From: Tipula vernalis
Taxonomy: Eukaryota; Arthropoda; Insecta; Diptera; Tipulidae
Length of the DNA stretch: 64,000 nucleotides
Direction of reading: 5' to 3'
NCBI GenBank assembly: GCA_958295665.1
Contig: OY282560.1
Location: 148,668,091-148,732,090 of the forward strand
A program made the translations under genes and the position numbers. Shown in pieces: positions 1-10,299 of the stretch (positions are counted from its first letter, which is position 1; each line of letters opens with the position of its first letter). The notes under the pieces are model-generated. The model was not told the origin of the DNA. It ran no database searches and worked only from the letters and a program-made list of their open reading frames with translations.

Positions 1-47
1 GCTATTAGTTTTACTTATTCTATTACACACTAGGTGTCACCGTCACA
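1..47 (-). repeat. LTR-A family LTR, 5' end only (cut by window start)
   Basis: This is the 5' end of an LTR-like sequence on the minus strand; it ends here as CGTCACA on the plus strand. It matches the ends of the copies at 559-1042, 21988-22458 and 23107-23578. It abuts a second minus-strand copy at 48 with no spacer. No coding potential. Confidence 0.6.
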
Positions 48-499
48 TTACGTTTTTGCCTTGTCACTCAAGATTCGTATCACTGGATTGTGAATAATAC
101 AAAGTCAATTGAATTTATCACCAAAGAATTTATTTAGTTCACACAAGAATTATTACAACGCAGTTTATTAATAAAAATTCATAAAATCACTTTATATAAA
201 TTATTCTCAAATTTTACTATACAGTTATAACTTTGATTTCCACTAAAACACTTTTTAAATCACTTTTTAATTTCTTTTTAATCTTCACACTATCGCTTGC
301 CAAATACTACTGATCCAATTCGACTTCGTTCACCTATTTTTATAAACAAACCAAATTTCTAGAAAGCTCATGATTTTTCCAGTTAAAATAGCGTAGGAAC
401 ATTTAGAACAATTTTATATTGGAAAATTCCATTTTAGTACAGTTAAACTTTGAGCTATTAATTTAACTTATTCTATTACTTACTAGATGTCACCATCAA
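48..499 (-). repeat. LTR-A family LTR-like copy (minus orientation)
   Basis: About 450 bp related to the complete copies at 21988-22458 and 23107-23578. Read on the minus strand it carries a TATAAAAA box (plus 335-342 region), as the other copies do, and its 3' end lacks the terminal CA. The 5' end is degraded (gtcaccatcaa instead of gtcaccgtcaca). I cannot name the retrotransposon because no internal coding region of the family is in the window; TG...CA ends and a 4-bp duplication at another copy point to an LTR retroelement. Confidence 0.6.
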
Positions 500-558
500 A
501 GTATAAACACATTGACAACCGCCGAAATGTAGGCTAACGAATTACATATTATTACATA

Positions 559-1042
559 TTGAGACGGTGACACCTAGTGTGTAATATAATAAGTAAAACT
601 AATAGCTCAATGTTTTACTGTACTAAAAGGAATTTTCCATCATACAAATTGTTACGTAATGTTTCTACGCTATTCTAACTAGAAAAATTATGAGCTTTCG
701 AGAAGTTGGTCTGTGTATATAAAAAGGCGAACAAGATCGAATTGGATTATTAGTATTTGGAACGCGATAGAGTAAACTTGTAAGATTATTAGTAATATTT
801 GGTAAGCGATAGTGTAAAGATTAAAAAGGAATTAAAAAGTGATTTAAAAAGTGTTTTTGTGCGAAGTAAAAAGTAAAAGTGATCAGTAAAATTTGAAAAT
901 AATTTATATAAACTGATTTTGTGAATTTTTATTGATAAACTGTGTTGTAATAAATTTTGTGAATGTGGGATAAATTAAATTGATTTTGTATTATTCACAA
1001 TCCAGTGATACGAACCTTGAGTGACAAGGCAAAAACGTAACA
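559..1042 (+). repeat. LTR-A family LTR (plus orientation)
   Basis: About 484 bp, beginning with a degraded TGTGACGG (here TTGAGACGG) and ending CGTAACA. It contains a TATA box (tgtatataaaaagg near 714-727) followed by a conserved GGCGAAC block. It is the inverted counterpart of 48-499, with a 59-bp spacer between them. Probably a promoter-bearing solo LTR; no gag or pol adjoins it. Confidence 0.65.
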
Positions 1043-2533
1043 ATATCATTATACGGAAAAAATGCTTACCAAATTTGAAAATTTTAGCGGTATCCTTCAA
1101 CTCTATACTGAAGTTTTAAAGGTTCTTAAATGCAAACCCGCAGACAAATTAAAATTAAAACTGGCGTTAATTTTTTTACAGTAATTGCCAAATTTTTGAT
1201 TTACTTTAGATAAAATCTTCTCGAGCTTATTCGAATTTACCATTAAAAAGTATTTTCAGAAAAATGTTTTATTGGGTAAGAAAATTGGAATTTAATTTTT
1301 TCGGTCAGAAAAACTTATTTGGTACAGAAAAAATTGAATTGCCATTTTCCAGTATACAGTCGAAATATTTCCAGAAAATTTTAGCTCAAATAAAGCAAAA
1401 TTTTGAAATTATTGAGAGAAAATTAAATCAGATTTTTGTTTCGGTTTTTCAATTTAAAATTTTAACTGTGGAGATTGAAATTTAGACAAAGAATTTTTGT
1501 CACAAAAGGATGCTCTTGGATCAACAAAAATTCGTCTTTTATCTATAATCTTTCGAAAAAAAAAAAAAAACGTAAATGAAGTGTAAATATTCGAATCATA
1601 GAAGCTCATTTGGATTGCTTGGATTGCATTACTGTTTAAACCCTTCGAAAAGAGGGTGATACAAATCGAGAATTTCCTTAATAATTCAACATATTGAGGG
1701 TATATTGAGCCGTTATATTTGCACATTTTTTTGAACGACCATGGCGACGATGTTACAAACGTTTTAGCCACGTATAACCATAAACCACAGGACATGAAAT
1801 TTATTGAGCTATTTTCTGCATTATAATCATTGGGTAATGTTTTATATTTTTTAAGAAAAAGTCATGAATAGTTCAAGTAAGTATTTATAATTAATTACAT
1901 TGTAAAAACCGTAATAACGAAATTTATAAAACTCTCATTTCTTTTTTGAAATTCTCCTAAATTTTTCGGAAATATTAACATCAAATAAGATTAAAAATTT
2001 ATAAATTAAATCATAAAATTAATTAAACAAAAGACAAATAATTTATAAAAATCGTTTATTATCGTCGTCCATTTATACGGAAAAAAAACTACGCCACAAA
2101 GAGGGGCGAACAAAATTGTGGACACCTGGTCCCAAAGCTTAACGACTCCAGACTTAAAAATTACTCTCTGGTCATGAATGTGAATTTCTTCCTAAACTTT
2201 CCTAAAATCACAAAAACAACAAATTGTGAGAATGTATGAGTAAAACTACGTATTAACGAATAAATTATTGTCATTATTACTCATTAAGTAAAGGACATTA
2301 AAACTTTTGTATTGATACGTCTAAATATTATCTGTAATATTTTTTCAATATTCCATTATTAATTTCTGTACGATAATTTATGTTGATAAAAATATTAATG
2401 ATCAAAACCATACGTCGAATTTCCGAACGTTTTCCGATATTAGAAACACCGGCCAAAAATACTAAGTATATTTTTGAGTAACTGTGGACGTAAATTAACG
2501 GAAAAACATCATTATTTGAAAAGTTATAGAGAC
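1043..2533. other. AT-rich stretch without recognisable gene
   Basis: I see no coding frame with family similarity, RNA gene or clear element here. Short frames around 1264-1485 and 1454-1795 look like chance frames. The end of the stretch (about 2415-2530) is a roughly 100-bp direct repeat of 2587-2690; both contain ccggccaaaaatacta and tatatttttgagta. Confidence 0.5.
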
Positions 2534-2535
2534 TA

Positions 2536-3719
2536 AGGGTGTTTAGTATAACAAAATCATATTACGGCTTCCGTATAAGTCTTACGTAAATTTCCCAAGC
2601 ATTTTCCGCAACTAAGAAAAACCGGCCAAAAATACTATGTATATTTTTGAGTATATGGAGAAACCTCATTTGTATGTTTGAAGAGTATATTGGTATAACT
2701 CTTGGCCCTTTATACATTGGTATAACTCTTGGCCCTTTGTAGATATGTTATGAGGGATTGGCCTCTTTATTTTCTGATTTACCAAATGGAAAATATTTTT
2801 ATTGCCATGAACAATTAATATATTTGTTTATAAAAAAGCCGAAAAAATCAATTGATTTACAGACAGACAAATTAAATTCTTAAGAAAGAATGTGTCCGCC
2901 AGGTGGCCACCTCTTGCATTGATGTAAATTTCGGTTCATTTTTGAGCATTTTTTATGGCGTGGCGGCGGTATTTCAGTCGAAATGTTGGCAACTTGACCC
3001 ACAAAAAGTGTGGTGGTGTCAAATTGGGCTATGTAAGTGGCCATAATATCGCCGAACGTTGATATGACACTTTCACGAAACATTTGTTGCAAAATGGTCT
3101 TTGTTTGGCCGAATGTGTAGCATGTGCCCGTTGCGGTCCTGCTTAAATTAAAGGCCTTCGATACCAAGTTCGCCCACTTCTTGTACCAAAAAATTCGCGT
3201 TGCATCACGTTTTCTCTCTAGCGATTATCATTGACAGTAACAGCCTTCCCTTCGTTAAATACAAAAAAGTACTGTCTAATGATTCGTTTCGAGCAAATCT
3301 CGCACCAGAATTACTTTTTTGTCGAATTGAGCTTTCTCGTGAATAATTCGAGGATTTTCGGATACCTAGTAAAGACTGTTTTGCTTATTTTGCACTATAA
3401 TTGAACAATAATGCTGTTCATCGCTCATGATAATTTTCAACCAAAAGTTTGGTTCGATTTAACTGGTCAGGGTAATTGGCATGAAATTGTATGTTAATAT
3501 AATTTTGCTCAAAATTCGACGCAAAGGGGTGGTTTTCATTGACATCGTCACACACAATATCAATATTCTCGCTTGATAAACATCTCGTTCTCTTCTAGGC
3601 GTCTTTAGACAACGACGTTTTGATCGAAATGCTCTTTGAGAGCAACCAACGGAAGATTTATTTTCATAGTTTAAGCATTTCTGCTCGCTGGCAAATGATT
3701 TTGTTATACTAAACACCCT
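2536..3719 (-). mobile_element. Decayed mariner-like element with perfect inverted ends
   Basis: A 1184-bp element whose ends (AGGGTGTTTAGTATAACA and its complement) are perfect inverted repeats of at least 25 bp, bounded by TA on both sides (2534-2535 and 3720-3721) as expected for Tc1/mariner. The outer flanks AGAGAC and GTCTCT are themselves complementary, so the rebuilt target would be the palindrome AGAGACTAGTCTCT. The ends resemble those of the mariner at 61929-63213 (GGGTGTTTT core). Inside, a minus-strand transposase is riddled with stops. A 27-bp unit repeated twice (2689-2742, attggtataactcttggccc) lies within the 3' part. Confidence 0.75.
2880..3690 (-). pseudogene. Mariner-like transposase remnant
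   Basis: Reading the minus strand across frames gives the order of a mariner-type DDE transposase. A degraded first-Asp region near 3425 (SDE) is followed by NPRIIHEK (about 3350-3375), then a second-Asp block resembling QDRATCH with TKTILQQMF and VIS (about 3060-3140), then a degraded LTPPHFF-like third block near 2990. The two longest clean stretches are 2880-3167 and 3459-3716, both too short for the family (about 340 codons). Multiple stops and frame changes make it inactive. It would have cut and pasted the element at TA dinucleotides. Its second catalytic block resembles the better preserved relative at 62035-63105. Confidence 0.65.
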
Positions 3720-3862
3720 TAGTCTCTGGCGAGCGAGTTCAACTACTTCTTCCCAACGCTGAAGTGCCTTGCCATCTACGTTAAGTGAATGTTAAACTGA
3801 TCTGCCGTCTCGTTAAGAGATGAGAGACTGCTCCGGGTTACCTTCGACGTAAGAAAATAAGG

Positions 3863-4090
3863 TCATAGATTGTCCGTAAAAATGAGGATATCCCTTACAG
3901 ATACTATATTATATCTCAACCAATCCTCGGCCTCAAATATCGCAATTAATTCAGCCTGAAAAATGCTGCAATAATCGGGAAGACGAAACGCGAGGTTCAC
4001 ATTTAGTTTCTCAAAGAAAACACCACAACCAACCCTACCATATATTTTCGAATCATCCGTGAAGAAGTTTAAAACTTTAAGGTACAACAT
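3863..4090 (-). pseudogene. RNase H domain fragment of a non-LTR retrotransposon
   Basis: About 75 codons open on the minus strand. The three acidic positions of RNase HI are present: FTDDSK near the start, then FQAELIAI, then IFTDN at the end. The phrase RVGCGVF is typical of the RNase H domains that R1/I/LOA-clade LINEs carry after their reverse transcriptase. The domain would degrade the RNA strand of the RNA:DNA hybrid. It is cut off before the end of the domain. The neighbouring fragment at 4129-4880 is a LINE 3' end with its own poly-A, so the two pieces are probably separate insertions. Confidence 0.7.
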
Positions 4091-4128
4091 CTCTTCACTA
4101 AGTTAGTCCTCTCTGGAGGGAATTTTTT

Positions 4129-4880
4129 TAAGTTTTTTTTTTTTTATTTAAAATAAATTTTATATATTTATTTTATGTAATTACAATCTAGTCTCCTGAA
4201 CTAATGAGCAATTTGTTTTTGACTTAATTTACTAACTTAAATTAATCTATGGCTTCTTCCCATTGGCGTTCCATAGTGTTTGGTAAATTGAAGTAAACCA
4301 CATCTTTGTAGTGGATTTTAGATCAGCACAATGCTGTTTAAACTGACAAACACACTAGATCAAAAGGTTTGGTTCTTTTAAGTCTGCGTACTGAATTCAT
4401 GATGCTTAGGGGCTAAGTTGCCTCAATGTTCACATATTGGCGGAGCCTTTCTTCATGTCTCCGTGCTTTTTCCTGGATTTCGTTTAAGATGAGGGTCATT
4501 TTAAGGTCCCTAGGAGGGAATATCAGTACGAAACCTTCCCTCAAAAGATGGTAATGGAAACAAGTAATCGGTGGTACTAAGGATATCTCTGTTACACAAT
4601 AAAGATGAGTGTCCTGTATTACTACAGGTCCACATAGAAATGGATTTGATCCTTAATGCCTGAGTGGGTGTACTGCTGAGTGCAGGGTGAAAAGGGTGGA
4701 AGTTCTCTAAGTTTTCATCAGCAACTTTTGGTTAGCCTTACTATTTAAGGCTGGCCACCAAACAACAATCCCATATATAAGTACGGGCCTTATTATTGAA
4801 GCATAGAGCCAGTATAAGATATGGGGTTCAAGACCAAAGGTGTATAGCGCTATAAGCTTTCTTTACCCTTTCTAAAAGAT
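4129..4880 (-). pseudogene. 3' end of a non-LTR retrotransposon (RT thumb region plus poly-A)
   Basis: On the minus strand, a frame near 4745-4815 reads like the post-catalytic part of LINE reverse transcriptases (IIRPVLIYGIVVWWPAL). After it come decayed sequence and RRLKRTKP near 4370-4400. The minus strand then ends in an AT-rich 3' UTR and an A-run (plus-strand T-run at about 4129-4144), the signature of target-primed reverse transcription. Stops interrupt it throughout. Clade uncertain (I/R1/LOA or Jockey type). Confidence 0.55.
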
Positions 4881-4899
4881 TAGGCTTCAAACTAAATTT

Positions 4900-6894
4900 G
4901 CTGTGAAAAGCAGCATCAGGTATTTCGCTTGATTTTTATTAATTATTCAAATGGTGATGTTCTCATTTTAGGAAAGTTTAGGTTTGGGCTCATTTTAGGC
5001 CATATTCATTTTATAAACTATGTAATTCGAATTGCGTTTTCTTCTTTATATAATGTTGATTATCGGTTAATTCGAATTAAGTATATTGTAATCACGAACA
5101 CATGCAAAGCTATTAAAAGTTAGGAAAAACTTCACACATTTGCACAAAGAGGTGAAGTTTTTCCTAAACGATCCTAATTTTTTTTTTTTTTTACGATAGT
5201 TTAGGATAAACTTCACGCGAATCTCTGGTCTGGTCTGGTTCACATCAAATATTGGTCGAAGCCCTTGCTCCCAGTCTATCTGGTGTGTTCTACGAGGCTC
5301 TCCTTCACTGCTGCCCACCGACACAAGCATAGACCTACCACACAACCAAGGCCGCCTCCTCCTCCCTTTTCTACTGTGGCTGCACAATCTCTCGATTAGG
5401 GTTCTTTCGAGATACAACTTTGAATCGAGCGATCGATATATGCATATTTAGCTTTTCGACTGGGCCCCGAACACACCGACAAGGTAAACCCAACCATGTT
5501 TCGCAGGGAGGAGAAAATCACATGAGGGGAGCCATGTAGTAACAATTTATCAAACACATATGTATATTAGCCTTCGACCTCACCCAATCACTACTACAAC
5601 GTTTCACTCCGCTTAACATTTTCTTTTCAAAATGAAATTAAAATATTTTTCAGTCTGTTCTCGATCACCAACATGGTGAAAGGCCGCCCTTATCGTGCGG
5701 TGGTATACAAAACACAAAATATAGCCAATTTATGGTATATAACGAATTTCCCAAAAAAAGGATCCATCTTTTCAGAACTTCATTTTTGTTTTATTCTTTT
5801 CATCTTAACAGTGACATAACAATTATTCAGAGGTTTTTACTTAACCGGAAAATGTTTTTTTTTCGTTTTGTTTTTTTTTTTAAATTTTAATTCTAATGTG
5901 TAACGCGTAACCTATCATAATCGATCCTAAAAATCGCAATATTAACACAATAGAATGAAAAAAATAAATCAACAATAGGAAACATGTTTTCCAATTGTTC
6001 CATTTTATTACCAACGTTGCACGTTCAATTTCTATAAAGATATTGAAATGCTCCAGAAAAGGGAAATGAAGAGCTGAGAAGAGAAATCTTTTATTTTATT
6101 TTCATGTTGTGGAAATGTTCGTTAATGCATTGAATATTGGATTCCTTTATAAATTGAATAGGTTCGATTTACATAATTGTATTCCAACAATAGTAGATAC
6201 ATATCTTCTTTTTATTTACATATCCAATTGGGAATTCGATAGTAATAGAGGTCAATCATTATTCATTAGAAACAATGTTTGTAAATTGGTAATAATTAAT
6301 AAATGAATCAATAAAGTATGTTCTCGTTTACACACAAAAAATAAAATAACCCCTAGAGCTGAAAGTATCGGCTACCCCCTAAACAAACATACTATACATA
6401 TATACATATTTATTTATGCTACATGTATTTTAAAAAATCACAACGTTTTTGATTTTTGTCTGTAATTTATATTATTTATTGATTGTTTTCTGCTATATAT
6501 GTTCACATACACAATAGATGCATAAATACGTATGTGTACAATTTAATTATAAAATATGTAAAATTATAATTCGTTTTCCTTTAAATGTACATTTTAAAAT
6601 TCAAAATTATGTTCGACAAATAAATAAAATTATCGTTTGTGTGAATAAATGTTTAATGGAACGGAAATTTATTTGAATTGCAAATTATTATCATAATTAA
6701 ATATGTATGTACTCATATGAGTCGTTGTTTTGAGTGTGACCACAGCGTGATAACAATACACATTTAGTAACCATTACATCAATTTTCCAATTAAAGAATT
6801 TTGTTTTTGTGTTCAATGTAAAATTTGTGAAAATTTAATATTTGATTTGCTTTAAATGAAAATTCGCTGACAAATAATAAATAAATTTTAAAAT
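4900..6894. other. Long AT-rich stretch with one hairpin; no gene seen
   Basis: No reading frame here resembles a known family. The segment 5220-5530 is more GC-rich and carries an uninterrupted minus frame (5067-5417) that I do not recognise and do not trust as a gene. A perfect hairpin lies at 5120-5167 (separate entry). The rest is low-complexity AT-rich DNA. Confidence 0.5.
5120..5167. repeat. Perfect 16-bp inverted repeat (hairpin)
   Basis: TTAGGAAAAACTTCAC (5120-5135) is exactly complementary to 5152-5167, with a 16-nt loop. A third, imperfect copy of the arm (gtttaggataaacttcacg) follows at about 5198-5216. It may be the end of a small inverted-repeat element; no transposase is attached. 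Confidence 0.7.
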
Positions 6895-7028
6895 AGTATA
6901 TTATTCAACGAGCATATAATGATAGCTGTTATTCACAAAGATGAAGTTTACTGATACGAGCCGATAGGCGAGTGTCGTAAATCATCTAAGTGAATAACAG
7001 CCATTATATGCGAGTAGAATACGATACT
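6895..7028. repeat. Small palindromic element (MITE-like or LTR-internal)
   Basis: Two arms of about 40 bp (6895-6936 and 6990-7028) are imperfectly complementary around a 53-bp centre; the core GCATATAAT and GCTGTTATTCAC is found in both arms. It lies downstream of the BEL/Pao element on its minus strand, so it could be part of that element's LTR or an independent MITE. No clear target duplication. Confidence 0.55.
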
Positions 7029-7199
7029 TTGCCGACGACCGTCAAAAAATTGTATTATGTTATCAAATTCTTTAAATAAACCTAAAAAATTTCCGTGGAC
7101 ATTTTGACGTCTCAGTTTAATAATAATGAAAATGGCAAGAGACTGAATTGTCTTCGACTTTGACTATGTTTTTTATGGACTGTATTTCCACTAAAATAA

Positions 7200-7260
7200 G
7201 TACAAAGCATTTTAATATTTACATGCAACACCAATCGACATTCTCCCCACTTTGGAAAGG
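7200..7260 (-). other. Polypurine tract and 3' LTR start of BEL/Pao 1
   Basis: On the minus strand GTGGGGAGAA (7250-7241) directly precedes TGTCGATTGG (from 7240). This is the usual arrangement of the plus-strand primer and the TG start of the 3' LTR in BEL/Pao elements. The LTR's far end is not identified. Confidence 0.6.
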
Positions 7261-7348
7261 TTAAGCCTTTACTAACTATTAATTCAAAATTTATACACCA
7301 ACTTAAACTACTAAGATAACAATTATCAATGCAAACAATTTGTTTCAT

Positions 7349-8134
7349 TCAATTAACTGGTGATTTACGCACCTTCGTTATGGTTCTCTCAACTTTGCCA
7401 TTTGGTGTTCTGAGTACTAACCACTCGAATTCTGTTGTCTCGTCCTGGTATTGTCTTTCCACTCGACCCATTAGCCATTTTGAGCTTGATATATTGTCTT
7501 CATGAAGTAAGACGAGGTCATCTATTTTTAAATTTTCACGTTCGAACTTCCATTTGGTTTTTTGTTGTAGCGTGTGCAAATATTCTCTGGAAAACCTTTT
7601 CCAGAAATGCTGCACCAACTGAGTTTTTTGTTTCCAATACGCTAGCCTATTACTTGATAAGTTTGTGACATCCACCTCTAAAACTGTATTAATTGGACCC
7701 CCTGTTGTGAAATGCCCAGGTGTTAGTGGCTCTAGATCGCGTGGATCACTAGAAAGTGATGAAAGAGGGCGAGAATTAAGAATTCCCTCTATCTCTATAG
7801 CCAATGTTGTTAACTGCTCCAAGGTCAATACTTGAACTCCAACTACTTTTTTCATGTGAGATTTAAACATCCGAACTACTGCCTCCCAGAGGCCTCCGAA
7901 GTGTGGCGATCTAGGCGGAATGTATTTCCACGTGATGCCTTCATTTGAATAAAATGCTTGCAAGTCTATGTTTGATCCACGAACAAAATTTTCCATCTCT
8001 TTGACTTCTCTGTTGGCGCCCACGAAATTTCCGGCGTTATCACTATAAATGATTGCACTTCGTCCCCGTCTTGAAAGAAATCGTTTCAAACATTCGATGA
8101 AAGATTTGCTCGTTGTGTCCTCGATCAATTCCAA
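7349..8134 (-). pseudogene. BEL/Pao integrase core (partial) and C-terminal domain
   Basis: About 261 codons open. The frame enters in the middle of the integrase catalytic core: IYSDNAGNFVGA carries the second catalytic Asp, and PRSPHFGGLWEAVVRMFK carries the catalytic Glu. A DUF5641-type C-terminal domain follows (LKIDDLVLLHEDN, then KWLMGRVERQY). The zinc-binding N-terminus and the first catalytic Asp are missing because of an internal deletion just upstream. The protein would insert the retroelement cDNA into host DNA, but cannot work in this state. The frame runs cleanly to its stop, so the loss is probably not very old. Confidence 0.85.
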
Positions 8135-8144
8135 ATGGAAGGCC

Positions 8145-8714
8145 TTACTGACGAAGCTTACTGACGGCCTTACTACTTACTCTAGACTTAATACATAGGA
8201 GATTCATAACTACACTACCATCACTATTTTTGCAACGAAGATATACACAGGCGCCATATGCTTTTTGCGACGCGTCACTAAAACCGTGTAGTTCTATATC
8301 ACTAACATTTTCTGGAATGACACATCGGTTCAATCTCAAATTATTCAAACATTCCAAACTATCTCTAAAATTAATCCAATCTGCCTTTAAGTTCTCGGGT
8401 ATGTTAGCAACCCAATTTAGTTTTTCCATACATAATCTCTGAATAAGAATTTTCGCACTTAAAATTACTGGCCCCAATAGTCCTAATGGATCAAACAATC
8501 TACTAATATCAGACAATACCGATCTTTTTGTAATTCTGTTACTGTCTTCCAATGGCTGAACCAAAAATGTGAATTCATCACATAAGGGTGACCAGCGCAA
8601 GCCCAAAGCTTTAATTGTATCGTTGACATCCAATTCATTGGGATCTCCCCGATTTTCCATTGGAATATGATTTAATAATTCCTTAGAATTTGAATACCAC
8701 TTTCTTAATCTCAT
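8145..8714 (-). pseudogene. BEL/Pao RT connection / RNase H region
   Basis: 190 codons. LRKWYSNSKELL opens the segment, then ALGLRWSP, ISRLFDPLGLLGPV and LHGFSDASQKAYGACVY. These mark the end of the BEL/Pao reverse transcriptase and the start of its RNase H (FSDAS carries the first acidic residue). The frame is broken at the deletion point near 8145, so the end of RNase H is lost. It continues 9709-8711 after a frame change at about 8712. Confidence 0.85.
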
Positions 8715-9709
8715 ATTCTCATCCCTGCTGACGAAAACATTTTAGTTAATTCGTCATACATTGAAATACCTTCCTCTAATGTTTGACAACGCGAAAGTAA
8801 ATCGTCTACATAAAAATCAGTCCTTGAAAAATTTGACGCTATTGGGCAATTTACTGATTCATCTACAGCCAACTGTTGGATAACACGAGTTGATAAGTAA
8901 GGCGCAGATGCCGTTCCATAAGTTACGGTCTGCAACTCGTAAATCCTCAACTCATCACTGGAAATCTCTCGCCAATAAATCCTATGAAATCTTGTATGGG
9001 ATTGCTCCAACTTCACCATCCTGTACATTTTTTCGATATCACTTGAGAAAGCAATGGCATGCTTCCTGAATCTCAACACAATTGAAAATAAATCCTCCTG
9101 AACTACAGCACCTACCATTAACAAATCGTTCAACGAGTACTGAGACGAAGACTTCGCTGAAGCATCAAAAGCAACTCGACACTTAGTTGTGGCACTACCA
9201 GGACGTAATACAGCCAAATGAGGTATAAAATAACCTGGACCATCATCCACTTCAGTACAAAGCCTCATATGTCCCATTGACTCATATTCTCTCATGAACT
9301 CGATATACTGCATTTTCAATTCCAAATTTTTATTTAATTTTCTTTCCAAAACAATGAATCTATGAAAAGCCATATTAGGAGAATTACCCAACAAGCTAAT
9401 ATCCAGTTTAAAAGGTAGTTGTACAATAAATGTACCGTCTATATCTCTCTTGGGAGTGTCACCAAAATGCTGCTCACATGCTAATTCCTCAGCTGTACGA
9501 ATTTTATTCTTATCATTACAGCAGGACTCCATATCCCAAAACTTTTCTAACAAACTATCCAACCCAGTATCCGTGGTTTTTGGTTCTGATGACAAAAAGA
9601 AATTCTGGTTGTCTGAACTACTTTCCAACTTTCCACCAATTACCCAACCAAAGCTCGTATTACGAAACACTGGGAGCTGCTTTGACAATTCTAAACGACC
9701 ATCTTTCAA
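8711..9709 (-). pseudogene. BEL/Pao reverse transcriptase
   Basis: 332 codons without a stop. Visible motifs are FGWVIGGKL near the start, HLAVLRPGSATTKCRVAFDAS (first palm block), AFSSDIEKMYRMV (first catalytic Asp), TYGTASAPYLSTRVIQQLA, and FYVDDLLS near residue 300, the YxDD catalytic box in its BEL/Pao form. The enzyme copies the element's RNA into DNA. Its frame is displaced from the protease upstream (single break near 9750) and from the RNase H downstream, so the polyprotein cannot be made whole. The catalytic residues themselves are intact. Confidence 0.9.
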
Positions 9710-10145
9710 AATTTCCCAAAATACTTCACTAATAATATATCTACAGGTCCAGGTATATTGAAATCTGAGTCGGCCAATACTAAATTAGATGAAACGGACC
9801 ATCCGGAAATATTGATATACTGAGAGGGCAATCCATTGCTGATCTCATATGCTAGCAGGAATCTAAAATTCTTACAATAATTATCAACGCGAGAATGAAT
9901 TGATGCTTCTACTCTATTACAAACATCAGTTTTTGTACCATTAATACCACATACAGTGTTATTATCCTTTTCGACTTTAATTCCCAATTTTTTGACCAAG
10001 TCCTTATTTATATCCAAGTCCTTATATTATCTTGTTATGAGAGGCTGAATCAATGATAGCTCTACATTGAATATACTTCTGATTAGAATCTTTTATCAAA
10101 ATCATAGCAGTGGTTAAAACGACCTGTTTGTGCACAATTCGTTTA
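9706..10145 (-). pseudogene. BEL/Pao aspartic protease region
   Basis: The minus strand from about 10145 carries the active-site phrase AIIDSASHN, then a stop near 10030. The clean frame 10017-9706 has VKKLGIKVEKD, ASIHSRVDNY and the typical exit LADSDFNIPGPVDILL. This is the retropepsin-like domain that precedes the RT in BEL/Pao polyproteins and would cut the polyprotein. A frame break after DILL separates it from the reverse transcriptase. No gag is found beyond 10150. Confidence 0.8.
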
Positions 10146-10299
10146 AGTAAAAAAAAAAAAATGCTGAACAAATTTGAATTTATGTAGCCACATCTTTTGG
10201 AGATTTATCATCAATTTATTTAATTAAATATCTGTTGGCTAGTGCCGAGGTTGTTTGTTTATGCTTGTAACATTTTGTCGTGTAGACTGTAGATTAGCG

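Larger units (their letters stand above)
7029..10150 (-). mobile_element. BEL/Pao LTR retrotransposon 1 (defective; gag and 5' LTR missing)
   Basis: The minus strand shows, in order, an aspartic protease (about 10145-9706), reverse transcriptase (9709-8711), RNase H/A17 region (8714-8145) and integrase plus C-terminal domain (8134-7349). A purine tract (AGTGGGGAGAA, minus 7251-7241) is followed by TGTCGATTGG at 7240, which I take as the start of the 3' LTR. Gag and the 5' LTR are absent; the coding part stops near 10150 at an A-rich run. Integrase zinc-binding and early catalytic parts are deleted at 8134-8170. Confidence 0.8.

Noticed and set aside
48..1042. Reading the two opposed LTRs as one foldback DNA transposon
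   Set aside because: A sister copy (21988-22458) has its own CTAT duplication on both sides, and the copies have TATA boxes and TG...CA ends, so independent LTRs are the better reading. Kept as a finding because of the repeated geometry.
1454..1795. 113-codon minus frame
   Set aside because: Phe-rich translation of an A-run and surrounding AT-rich DNA, no motif.
5067..5417. 116-codon minus frame in a GC-richer patch (basic, Arg-rich)
   Set aside because: No recognisable domain, ends in poly-Lys from a T-run, overlaps the hairpin; not supportable as a gene.
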